Assembly (NCBI GenBank): GCA_018894105.1
Contig: CM032117.1
Location: forward strand, 1,019,501 to 1,083,500
Direction of reading: 5' to 3'
Length of the DNA: 64,000 nt
Source of the DNA: Jacaranda mimosifolia
Taxonomy: Eukaryota; Streptophyta; Magnoliopsida; Lamiales; Bignoniaceae
Shown: one piece after another, positions 31,553 to 42,964 of the stretch
Position numbering within the stretch: the stretch's first letter is position 1
How the letters are laid out: every line of letters starts with the position of its first letter
Position numbers and translations under genes: made by a program
Notes under the pieces: model-generated
Told to the model about the DNA's origin: nothing
What the model saw: the letters and a program-made list of their open reading frames with translations, nothing else
The model's database searches: none

Positions 31553-33702
31553 GTTTTTTTCTTTTAGAATAGTAGTTATTCAACCTACGGAAGCACAATT
31601 ATCACTTCATGTCGCAGGTTTGATCCCTATAAAAATAATTAAGAAAGCATCCATAATTTTCTTTTTTATTAAAAAAGAACTTCAAAGGGTAGGTACCGAA
31701 AACAATAGACATTTCTAGAAGTACAGCGCAATTTGGATTACATTTTGTTGCTGCAACCTTTCAATTGTAATTTATGATCAATCCGCATAGAGTGATTAGT
31801 GCAATGTTAATTGAATTATTTCTTAATTAACTGCAAATGTAAGGTTGCGATTATGCACACATCGCTTTGGGTGTACAAAAACTATCTGGCTTGATCAACG
31901 TCCAATTGAATTCCATAGGACCATCAAATTAATCTTTTTTTTTTATTTTTTGAGGAAAACAAATAACATTAATTAGAATTCGAAGCCAAAGCTTCTACAA
32001 TTACATTAGATCGATTACAACGAAAAGTAGATAAAGCATAGGCCTTATTCGTTAGATAATGAGCACAACGATTAGACTTACGACCAACATGGTTGAACTA
32101 GTAAGATGTAAGGTAACTCAAACTCCTCTTTACATCTAAAACGAGAGGGCCAAAATAGAACTATTCATGTTGTTTGTGTTGCAAATATTTACATGAACTA
32201 ATATTGCAGGGGTTGCCCCTTCAATTTCTCATGTTAATGTTAAGGGGGCAAGCTTTGACCCAAAATTAATGCAAGATTTGGGAGCAAAAGCAAATTTGTG
32301 CTTCCCTTTACTATTCTCCCCCAGAATATTCCTTTTGACTCCACCAAGGCTAATTTTCTCTTGCAATTTTGTTTCAAGGATTTTTGTAAAAGGAATATAT
32401 ATATATATATATAAAAGAATACATATTTTATTCTTTGGTTAGTAAGTAAAATATTAAAGAAACGAAACCTTAAAGAAAAATATAATGTATTGAAAGAAAA
32501 TAAATTTTCTTCATAAAATGATGAGAACGATGAGAAAAAATCATATTTAACCTCTCTCTCATTCTTCAATACATTAATTACTTCTCTTCACAATTTTCTT
32601 TAACAACAAAACAAACTTGATATTTTACATTTCCTAACTCTTACCTTTCTTTTTCCAAATATTTTTTTTTCCTCATCAAAATTCTTACAACAAACATAGT
32701 ATTTTGAAAGTTAGTTTTGTACTTTTTATTCTTGCGCTTTAATAAAAAAAGACATTTTATTCTTGCGCTTTAATAAAAACAAGACATAATTATTCGATTC
32801 GTGTTTTACACGAATCTCGTACCGATGGAGACATAGAGTAAATTCAATTTGTAATAATGTAAACGCGTAGACAAGTGCGACAATTAAGTATTGGATTTGA
32901 TTAGAACGATTCTTGTAGTTGTCAAGTGACGCAGGTGGGACTATGAAAGGAAAGATTGGCGAAGAGAACAAATACCAGTGATGGCTGCTGTTTCACAATA
33001 CAATCGCCTGATTTTAATACCAACAGTCAAAATTCAAAGGCAAATAGAAAATAGCCTCAATACCAATTGGCAGTTGGCATCATGCATGCAGACGTGAGAT
33101 GATTCAGCGCACGCCGCGTCACCGCTGCACATGACCATGTCGGATTGTTGCACGTGGCTTCCCTATGTTTGGGCTTGGGATTTGGGAACCTGGGCTCGTC
33201 ACCAACCTCTACTTTCTGCGGATCCAGTTATAAAAATATTTTTTTTTCTACATACGACAGAAGGTGTATGCGTAGAGAAAAACAAAACCAAAAGAAAGAC
33301 TCGTGTTTTTCGTGTTCCAAGGGAAATGATCATATTGAGCACCAGATAATTTAGCTCAGGGTTGTAATGTACAAGTAATAATATCCATATTCATAGATAT
33401 GGGGTACAATGTCCCATTTCTAGCAAAAATCCTACTAGGAAATTACACTCTTCAGTACCACACTTTCCAGTGGTAAAGGGTCCGACATACTCCATCAAAA
33501 TGGAGACATAATTTTAACCTCAGTTAAGCAATCTATTAGGAGGGATTAGAAAGAAGTATGAGAGAGAAGAACAGAAGCCCGATACTCACATATGTACATG
33601 GTGTTAGAGCCGAAGCGGAGGAGTCGCTCTATGAGGTCTTGTGGATTGGGACCTTTTTGGCTGGGCATGTGATTAAGGCCAATTTGCCAGATAATTGTGA
33701 TG
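31553..33702. other. Intergenic region with LINE fragment and TMS1 3' flank
   Basis: Mostly AT-rich non-coding DNA. It includes a LINE tail (separate entry), an AT microsatellite (32397-32412), a short direct repeat ATTCTTGCGCTTTAATAAAA near 32728 and 32758, and the 3' flank of the TMS1-type gene (about 33360-33702). Confidence 0.55.
31934..32140 (-). mobile_element. 5'-truncated LINE tail
   Basis: On minus, an open stretch reads NHVGRKSNRCAHYLTNKAYA and on to EALASNSN stop. This fits the end of the RNase H domain of plant LINE polyproteins (pattern H-V-x-R-x-x-N-x-x-A-H-x-L). A short 3' region and an A-rich tail follow (T-run on plus, 31936-31950). Everything upstream of this tail is missing, as usual for LINE copies truncated during insertion. 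Confidence 0.6.
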
Positions 33703-36700
33703 TTACTTTAGCGTAGGCTTCTGTCTTGCCTTGGCAAATTGTACGTCGCCATTAAGTACCGCACTTATAAAGCTCTCTGCTGCTTCTTCAGTTATTTCAC
33801 CCTGAGATGTCGCATATGTTCCTCTCTTGGGTTTGTAGGCCACCAAGAACTTATCTGATGACTTGAACCCTGATTTGTCTAAGGCTTTTAAGAAAGATTG
33901 CTGCTTTGAAGCATCCAAAAGAGCATAAGAAACCAAATCTCTTGAGCCAGAGGTCATACTCTGTCGTCTAGAAAATGATTTCTGAGACACCTGATCAATC
34001 AAGCAAACAGAATGTAAGAGAAGGAAGGGTGAAATATTCAACCAGTTCTCACCAAGAAAATAGATGTTGGGCACACATAAGTTCTATGTTACTCGTAAAG
34101 AGAAACAACTATGCAACTCGAATATCACAGTTGTAATCACACTTCTCATGCAATTCTAGTTGCTCATTGGATGATTTAATGCAATCTGTAACACGTTCAT
34201 AATAAAGTGATTTTTCAAAATCAGAAGGCAGGAGCATAATTGAATTAACATTATATGGTGCTAATTTGTTGCTTTTTAATATAAGTTGATTGCTTAATAA
34301 ATCATATTGAACTTCTCCATCATATGGCTATAGCATCACAGTTTTAATATAAGTTAATTGCTTGCTAGTACACAATATTGAACCTCTACTTTCTATGGCC
34401 ATAGCATCACCCAAAACAAAAACACCTTGCTTTGTGTAAAAAAATTACTGAAAAAATGCACGCGCGCACACACACACACGCACTAAGTCTTTGTATTAGA
34501 GTGAGGTGCTTACAGATTGCAAAATTTTTTGTAGCTTGTCCCTTGCTGCAGATGACCTGAAAACACCAATTAAGCAAACAGGTAGTTTATCGCCACAGAT
34601 GTCATAAAAATTGGATGTTGTAAGCAACGGTATGTTTGTTTCTCCTGATTCAGGATGATCCTTTTTGACTGAAGCTGCCTTCTTATTCTTCTTCTCAAAA
34701 TTGTCAAGTAAGCCACTGAGCTCTTGAATTGCAGATTTCATATCTTTTACAGATATCCCAGCTTTGAGAACTTGCTTCTCCCCATTTGATAGCCAACCAA
34801 TGATAGCTGGAAGTGAATCAATGCCTAATTTTGTCACAGATGGATCTGAACTGCCAACCTATAATTGCAAAACCATTATCAGCAGACAGTTTCAAGAAAG
34901 CAAAGAGCACAATCTAATATCCAACTTGTCCTGAAAAGTAAATTAAGTACCTCTGCATCATAGAATACGAAACGCTTGCGATATAGGCCACTAAGTGTAC
35001 GCCAAATAACAGGAGTGCGTTTCTTCGTAGACAGGAGCAACACTTTGGGTAATTTTCCACCCTCAGAAGCAGCATTCAAATTATCCAAGGCGATGCGCTT
35101 TGAAAATCTAGGCAAATTATCTTGACAAAAGTTTTTCAGAGATTTTACATCCAAATCACCACCATACTCCACCAACGAACCTTTTTCACTAGATGCATAT
35201 GAATAAACAAAGATTTTGGGTTGTCTGCGAGGATATACACCGAGCTCCTTGCAGAAGGATGCTTCAGATTCACAATTTATGCTTCCAACCTGCATAAAAA
35301 ACACATAAATCTTAGCATGCTTGAATTATCTAAATCCTTGGTGGTCTACAGGAACGAAATATGACCCATTACCTTCAATGCTCCCTGAAGTGAGGCGGCA
35401 ACTTCCTCTACAACAGATTCATAATAATGTATGCCTTGGAGGTTGGATGTGTAAACAAATAGGAGCCAGGTCATCCCACTATCAACTATTTCTTTCCTAT
35501 ACAATTGAGAATTTATGGATGGTATGCCCTTAGCAGAATGCCTACTCCCATACTGAGACCTGCCTGAGCTACTGAAACCACCAAAATGACTCCGTTCCCC
35601 CATACCACCACCAAATTGACTACCTCCCCTCATGCCACCACCAAAAAAATTGGAAAAGATATCATCTATGCCAAAACCAAATGAATTTTGCTTGCCAGAA
35701 CCAGGACCTCCAAAAGAAAATGAGAATGATTTTGAACCTTCTTGCCCACCCATATTTTGCCATCCACCTTGCCTGAAACTAAATCCACTTTGTCCTGGCC
35801 CCCCGCTAGTGAAATAGGTATATCCACCTTGCTCTCCAGGGTCGCCAGCATCAAATCCAGGACTACCTTTTTCATCCCCATAGAGATCATAGTTCTTCCT
35901 CTTCTGTTCATCAGATAAGATGTCATATGCTGAACACAGACAAACAGAAGTTAGAATTTGCCAGTTCGAGAAAAATTTGATAGACCAACAAAGCAGAAGA
36001 AATGGGTTAGAAGCATATGAAGAACAGCATGAAATCAAAAGGTGGCCTAAATCAAGTCAAGTCAAATTGAATCTTGTATGATGGTTATGTTATTCATATC
36101 CATATAACAAAAGATATAAAGAGATTAGTCTTTGAGTCATCCTGTTGATTTCACATCCACAGAAATTTCCACAATTCTGAAGATTTTTACTCCTAAGTCA
36201 AGTCATTGGACATTCTCTAAGGTGGGTTATTCTTCAATGGAATGAGTCACTTGGATTATTGGGGAAGTTGGGCTTGTTTTTCAACCATGCAACCCTTTAG
36301 TCCACCAGGTATTAGATAGACAGGGTGCAATGCACCCGATCCATCCATAATTTTACTTGTAAGATGGCCACATTACTCGCTCCATAGTAACTAACATATG
36401 CCATTAGCAAGATCAATGCGCAAGCTTACTCTTCATTCTAAATTGTACACCCATTGGGCTCACAATATATATCTATAATTTGTTTTTGGCAGGAAAAGGT
36501 TTTTGCTCACTTTCTCAGTTAACGGCAATGGAACAGGAAAGAGATGTTTCTGCGCTTTACCATTGTTAATCTCTGCAAATTTTTCTTGAGCACCCTTATT
36601 CTTGTTTTTGTCAGGATGATATTGGAGTGACAGCCTGCAGAACATTTACAAAAAATGATCAAGGAAGAGTAATATGTCAACATAAAGTTGATATACAAAT

Positions 36701-37711
36701 CATGAAATCAACGGGGGACTCAATCTTGCACAGCACACATACTTGTGGAAGGCTTTCTGAATTTCTCGTTGACTTGCATTTCGTTCAACCCCAAGTACCT
36801 GATAAAAGAACACTTGTTAGAAGCTAAACAATAATTTGTGACCAATGCCCATTAAATAAAAGCAGAAATCAAACAAGTACTCAAGCAAAACTAAAACTCG
36901 CCCATTGACACCATTTAAATTTGCATGCCATTAGCTACTATTCAAAGGACAGCAATGACAAGATCTTCCTTTTGTTTTTTCCAATAGTAAATCTGTGTTT
37001 TAGATATAAAGGGAATTCCCTCATTAGTTCCCAATTATTGAGGAGACCTAATAACTAATCATGGAACATCATCTTGACATATACAAAGACAAACGCTGCA
37101 AATCATGATGGTTGTCACTCTGCATTCTGCAGCCTCGTGTTTCTGTATTACAACACTTTCTCGAGGCAACAATTGTGCTTCGTCGCTGCCAATAATGATT
37201 AAGCTGAAAACTCACTTTAAAAGAGTAGAATCCTATACAAAACCTTCAATATCAAGTGATAATACTGTTTTGCAGTACCCACCCCCAAAGACATGCATTA
37301 CGGGCAAAATTGAAAAAGATACATGCGCACGAGAATCACGAAGATTTTTTTCCAAATTCCAGCTGCGTTCAACTCTCCATATATAATGCTGCAATTTTCA
37401 ATCTAATTAAAGAAGCAAAGCACATTACCGTTTCTATACTACTTATAACAAAAATGCTCAAAACATATCACGCATCCCTAAACCATTCTTCCACGAATTA
37501 AAACTAAACTTTTGCAAAACAAAGCAGTTAATAATCCCAAAAGGAATCAGGAAAGAACAAAAAAACACACACAAAAAAAAAAAGAATAAACAAACAAACA
37601 AAAGCTGGGGTAACAGGCGCTTACCTTGTAGGGATCTAGTTTTTTAGATTCTACGAAAAGGAGAAACAATAATCCAACGACAATTAGCGTTAATGCTACT
37701 CGACTCTTCAT
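33703..37711 (-). CDS. TMS1: ER-lumenal DnaJ protein, ERdj3A/TMS1 type
   Basis: Seven exons: 37711-37625, 36798-36743, 36634-36561, 35929-35373, 35289-34951, 34858-34514, 33990-33703. They join in phase to 581 aa. Parts: signal peptide (about 1-22, hydrophobic LIVVGLLFLLF), J domain (about 25-95) with HPD at 54-56 that stimulates BiP-type Hsp70, and a Gly/Phe-rich region (about 95-200). Thioredoxin-fold-like segments follow (for example MTWLLFVYTS and PAIIGWLSNGEKQVLKAGI), and the end is QKPTLK without a KDEL signal. It agrees along its length with Arabidopsis ERdj3A/TMS1 (At3g08970), needed for pollen-tube growth at high temperature. The importin-11 neighbour matches At3g08960. Confidence 0.93.
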
Positions 37712-37865
37712 GTTTTAATCTTCCAAGAGTCCAATCCCTGCAGCAATGGAGTTTTCGTTTCGGACGTTTTTCGAAACATAAAACTTCTACGAGGTGAGGC
37801 GGTTCTTATTTAATAGATTTCGCGGGGGTTGGGGAAAAGTCCAGAGTGTTCCGAAGGCTTGTTAT

Positions 37866-37905
37866 ACGTGGCGCTTGGAAAGGGCTCCACGAGTTTTCAG
37901 CCAAT
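37866..37905. promoter_or_regulatory. CCACG-N9-CCAAT pair upstream of TMS1
   Basis: ACGTGGC (37866-37872), then CCACG (37887-37891) and CCAAT (37901-37905) exactly nine bases apart, about 155-195 bp upstream of the ATG. The ER stress element is CCAAT-N9-CCACG; here the same two halves occur with the same spacing but in reverse order. Suggestive only. Confidence 0.3.
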
Positions 37906-38292
37906 GGGATTCTTCCTCAATCGCAAAGAGTCAGTCCGAATACAATTTTGAGACATTACCCAAAATCTTAAACGTAACTTTATGAGAATTAACCAATCAC
38001 GTGATAATAATAAATAAATCAACTTACTCTATAGTATTTAATATTGCCTAACAAAGTCCGGACTGGAATTTCTTTTAGTTTGTTTACCGGCATTTTGAGT
38101 GTCAATTGCAATTTACTTTATTGTGAAGAGGAAAATGAGAAAATGCTCTGTCAAAAATATGCAAATTTCTTCCTAGCATAAGTATGGTTCTTGGTTTGTG
38201 CAAGTATTGCCTTGTCTAAGACATACTTCCATGATGATTTTTTTTTCACATTTGTTTTCTTTTTATTTTGTAATTGTGAAAGAAAAAAAAAG

Positions 38293-38634
38293 ATTGTGCT
38301 TTGTTATGTTTTTTGTCTGATTTTATTATGTATTTTGAGATAATGAATTATTGAAAAATGTGAAAGTTATTTTTTGATATGTTTGTTTATGTTTTGGATG
38401 AGACATTTTTTAGTGTAACAGTCAAATCGATGCTTTTTTGTTATGTTTTTTTGGGTAAAAATAGAATTTAGTGATTATTTTAATATTATAATAATAATAA
38501 TATATAATATATATACATAATATGTATGTATATATTGGACTCCAATATGCGTTTTGGAGGAAAAATTGGGATATGTTTTGTTACGTTTTCTCGAAACAAT
38601 ATTGTTGTGGAATAATATAACCAAACAAAGCCAA
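38293..38634. mobile_element. Tourist-like MITE, copy C
   Basis: Ends GTGCTTTGTTATGTTTTTTG and, in reverse complement, GGCTTTGTTTGGTTATATT. The inner order equals copy B (ACAGTCAAATCGATGC, AT-rich middle, GTATGTATATATT, GTTTTCTCGAAAC). It lies about 580 bp upstream of TMS1. The exact left end and target duplication are unclear. Confidence 0.7.
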
Positions 38635-40007
38635 AGTTAATAAATTATTAAAAGTAAAGGGGCAGATTGGTAATTGACCACTGTAACTAATAAAAAGACT
38701 TGATTGGTTCCTATACATGGGGAGTTAAGGGATCAAAATGTAATTGGCCAAAGAATATTATCAGACATGTTGAATTATGTTAAATCGACGACTCTAAACA
38801 AATTTTATTGACTATTCATACTACCAACTTTATGTGATTTGCATGGCTTAAGACGCGAAAATTAGGAAGAATAAGATGTATTAGAATTGATGAAATATTT
38901 TTAATATATAGTATTTTAATTCAAGTGAGATATGAAGGTTCTTATTGAATTAAAGGATTTTATAATTTGAGTCTTTTTTCGCATAAAAGAGGCAATAATG
39001 GTATTTGAGAAATAAATATCGATTAACTTATGCTAACAGCTATGATAACAGTAGTTTGGTTAAGGATAACTACTGGAAATATAATGATAAAACAAGCTCA
39101 TGCATTATCACTACTTATGAACTTATATAATTTTATTCATGATGGATGAAAATTTGGCGAAATTAAGTAAAGGGCCAAACTAATTGATGTTAAAGAATCA
39201 TGAGTCATGGTGAGACACGTGAATTCGTGAATCGGTAGGATCACCTTATAAGATTAAATACTTCTAGTTGATGTATGACAAAATATACTTGAATATAATG
39301 TACTGCTTATAAATATTTTGTATTAAAAGCTTAAACAAACATAAGTTTTTGTAACTATTGTTCTATAAATTATTCATGCTCTCCACCACATTAAACCCAA
39401 TTTAACTAAAGCATCATAAAAGGTATATACATATATATATATATATATATTTCAATCATTATATTTGGAGATTTGAAACACAAACATCTAGCATCGTTTA
39501 TGGGTATTCTTGTAAGAAATTGCTCTTCAACCTGAGTGGTTAGAAGATCAAAGTTTAAGGTTGTGATTACTTGTACTCTCGTTTCTCATTTTTTAGAGGA
39601 AATAGTGGGATTTTTTTGTTTATGAGATTGATTTTTTTTTTTTATGAGGGAGTTATTGTTTGTGAGGTAAAAGTGTAATAATTACAGTTGATGTGATGAG
39701 TGAAAGTAATAAGATAGTGATTGGTTGTGAGATCTTTTGTGAGAAGGTGTTTGATTGTGAAGTTTTTTTAAGAAAAACTCGTGAGATGGTAATTGGTTGT
39801 GAGTTATCAATTAAAATATTGTGTATGTAATATTTTTTATATAATATTTATATATAGGTTTTTATTAGAATAAAATAAAATAAATAAAATATTATTTAGA
39901 ATGTCTTTTAAAACACATGCTAAAATATAACAATTAATTTATGCAATGATTTAATTAATTGAAATTTTAAAAATTTTAATTTTATACTGAAATAAATTTG
40001 TATATAT

Positions 40008-40595
40008 TTAAACGTGTAAATATAATTATTTATTAAAAAAACAATTCTATTTAAATATTAAAATATTATGTATGAATATATACGTACTATGAAAATAATT
40101 TTATTTAAAATGTTTAAATATACATCAAAATAACTTTATTAAGAAAATAATAATATTTTAATATAAAAATATTATGTGCAATCATAACTACATTTTATGA
40201 TATGATTTAATTTAGTTTAAATAATAAAACATTATGTGCAGATATAATTATGTATTAGGAATTTTTTTTATATAAATATTAAAATATACATGTAAATAAT
40301 TGTAAGTATGATGTGTAAATATAATTATATATTATAAAAATAATATTATGAAATATTAAAAATATACATGTGAATAATTAGATTATCAAAATAATTATAT
40401 TTAAACGTGTAAATATAATTGTTTATTAAAAAAATAATTCTATTTAAATATTAAAATATTATGTATGGATATATACGTACTGTGAAAATATTTTATTTAA
40501 AATGTTTAAATATACATCAAAATAACTTTATTAAGAAAATAATAATATTTTAATACAACAATATTATGTGTAATCACAACTATATATTATGATAT
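40008..40595. repeat. 393-bp-spaced direct repeat in AT-rich DNA
   Basis: A block of about 190 bp beginning AAACGTGTAAATATAATT (near 40010) recurs at 40403 with few changes, including TATACGTACT and AACTTTATTAAGAAAATAAT. Flanking DNA (39840-40760) has weaker copies of the same TATAATTATATATTATGAAAA-type units, so this is an eroded local array. Confidence 0.7.
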
Positions 40596-41097
40596 GATTT
40601 AATTTAAATGTTAATATATACATGTAAATAATTATATTATGAAAAAATTATTTAAATATAAAAATATTACATGTAAATATAATTATATATTGTGAAAATA
40701 ATTTTAAATAAATATTAAAATATTATGGATAAATATAATTATATATTATGAATTAATTATGTAGAATTAAACCTTATGTATATAGGTGGATGAAAAAATA
40801 AGAGAAAATTTTCAAAAGCTTGTTTGGGAAGGAGAATCTATTTTTTGAGAGAAAGCAAAGAAATTTGAAATAGAGGACAAGAATCCATTTTGGAGGAAAA
40901 TTTCAAATATGAAATTAGAATGAGAGGAATTTTTTTGAAGAGTGAAATTATCCATAAGCAATCGCCGCTCTTCCATTTTTTTAACTCAAATAAACAGAAT
41001 TAGGAAAAAATTTCCAAAACCAAGGACGACCTAAGTATCATAAGCCCAACCCATTGCTTGTCTTGTCAACCCAGTGGTCCCCATCCATCATCTACAG

Positions 41098-41868
41098 AAG
41101 GATTGTCAATGGATCGGATTTTAATTCGAATTCGATCTAAATTCGATTTGATTTTTAGGATTTTTATCTGATTAAAATGTTCGATAGATCAAATCCGATT
41201 ATAAATATCTATAATTCGAAATAAGTTGATCGGATATGAAATTATACAATTCGATCCGATAAAGATCTGAATCCGAATTTTATCAAATATATTATTAAAT
41301 TGATAATTATATAGTATAAATTATATTAATGAAAACATTTCACTGGAATGCAATATATTTGATATTATAATTGATAATGCCATAATTTTTTTATTTCTTT
41401 GAAGCAATTAATTTAATAAAGTAATTATATATATACGTATGTTTCATATTATAGCTTAAATACACAATTTATAATGGCTTATGCACTATAATATATACAT
41501 TACCGAATGATCAATTTGATACAACCCCTATGATTTATGCCTTAAATCTTTAGCATTTGCGATGGTATGAAAAAAAATCTAAATTTGAGCTCTCTTAACT
41601 TTGTAAATATTATATTTAGATTAAAAGGTAATATTGAAATCTCATATAACATGTCTTATAAGACTGTTCTTTCTAATAATATAAAAATTTAAAGAACGCA
41701 AAATTTTTTTTTTTAACTTTCTTATCAGGTTTTGGATTTTTATCGAATCCGGACATGGAATTGGCATGCATAGCTTTTATAGGACTCGGATTCGGTTATA
41801 TATACATATTATCGGATTCTGATTCGAAATATCATGATTTGATCCAAATCCGACCCGTTGTCAGCCAT
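41098..41868 (+). mobile_element. Non-autonomous transposon, family 2, copy 2
   Basis: Begins AAGGATTGTCAATGGATCGG and ends CCAAATCCGACCCGTTGTCAG. It matches copy 1 (19372-20067) in reverse orientation over both arms, while the AT-rich centre differs. No clear target duplication and no coding capacity. Confidence 0.6.
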
Positions 41869-42189
41869 ACCCTGCAGTATGAGACTGGACCTTGGCCCAT
41901 TAGCATTCCGATAAATTGAATTGATTATTCGCATCTAATTATGCAATAGCGAAGCGAATATAGAATAATAAATAAATACTTGTCTGAATAAATACTTGTA
42001 TTTATCTCTTACAAAATATCATATCATGCAATAAAATCGACCCAAAAGTATAGAATGTAAAGATAAACGGCATATGCACCTCTATACTTAGTTAACTTTT
42101 ATTTGAGCATTCAATTTGGTTAAATGTTTTCCCAAACAATAAAAAATAAAAAAGGAAATGAAATTCAAAATTAACAGCCACATTGTCTT

Positions 42190-42523
42190 GGTTGTGTTTG
42201 GTTATATTTTTCAGAATAATATTATTTTGGAGAAATATAAACAAACATATCCTTATTTTCTCTCTAAGATACACATTTTTCAATATATACATACATATAT
42301 ATTATATATATTTTATTATTTTAATATTAAAAAATTAACTCAAGTTTTACCCCCAAAATCCAATAAAAAAAATATTGATTTGACTGTTACAGTAAAAAAT
42401 ATTTTTCCCAAAATAAAAATAAACATACAAAAAAATAATTTTTATATTTTTTAATAATTCATTATTCCAAAACATATACTAAATACAAAGTAAAATTACA
42501 CAAAAAATATAATCAAACACTCC
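42190..42523. mobile_element. Tourist-like MITE, copy D
   Basis: Ends GGTTGTGTTTGGTTATATTT and, in reverse complement, GGAGTGTTTGATTATATTTT, with a perfect CTT target duplication (42187-42189 and 42524-42526). The orientation is opposite to copy B. It ends only 90 bp upstream of the TATA box of importin-11. Confidence 0.75.
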
Positions 42524-42612
42524 CTTTGTCTTTTTCTTTTTTTTAAGAAAAATAATCAGATGAAAAAGGAAATAAAATGGCATAAATGTAGTAATATCAT
42601 AATGTGACAGGG

Positions 42613-42620
42613 TATAAATA
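42613..42620 (+). promoter_or_regulatory. TATA box of the importin-11 gene
   Basis: TATAAATA in a GC-richer context, about 345 bp upstream of the ATG. The following 300 bp is then leader. Confidence 0.5.
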
Positions 42621-42964
42621 CGCAAGAGAAGCCACTGACCATCATTCCAGCAGAACTGCACAGCGCCTTCCAGCTAGAAACTCTGCCGGAACTACATTTC
42701 ACCCTTTCTCCACCCCACCACCGCCCAACCCTTCGCCGGAAGAATCCACTTCCCCGCTCCGCTACCAAATATTCATATCATCCATCCGAAATTGAAAGCC
42801 CTAAACGCTTCATTTCCCTCTGTCGCCGAGTACGGCGACGGTGTCGACTTTATTAATCAATACATCGATCCAAAACCACTCGTTATTTCTGTGCTTTACA
42901 CATAAACAGAGTGGTGTTGTGGTATAAGTTATTCTATATATTAATTGACTCTTCAAGGAAAGAC

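Larger units (their letters stand above)
37712..42612. other. Repeat-rich gap between TMS1 and importin-11 genes
   Basis: Divergent promoters at both ends. Between them are Tourist copies C and D, an AT-rich array with a long direct repeat, and family-2 transposon copy 2. No host gene is seen over almost 5 kb. Confidence 0.6.

Noticed and set aside
33131..33354. Two overlapping plus-strand frames near 33.2 kb
   Set aside because: No recognisable protein; region between TMS1 and the LINE fragment with ordinary composition.
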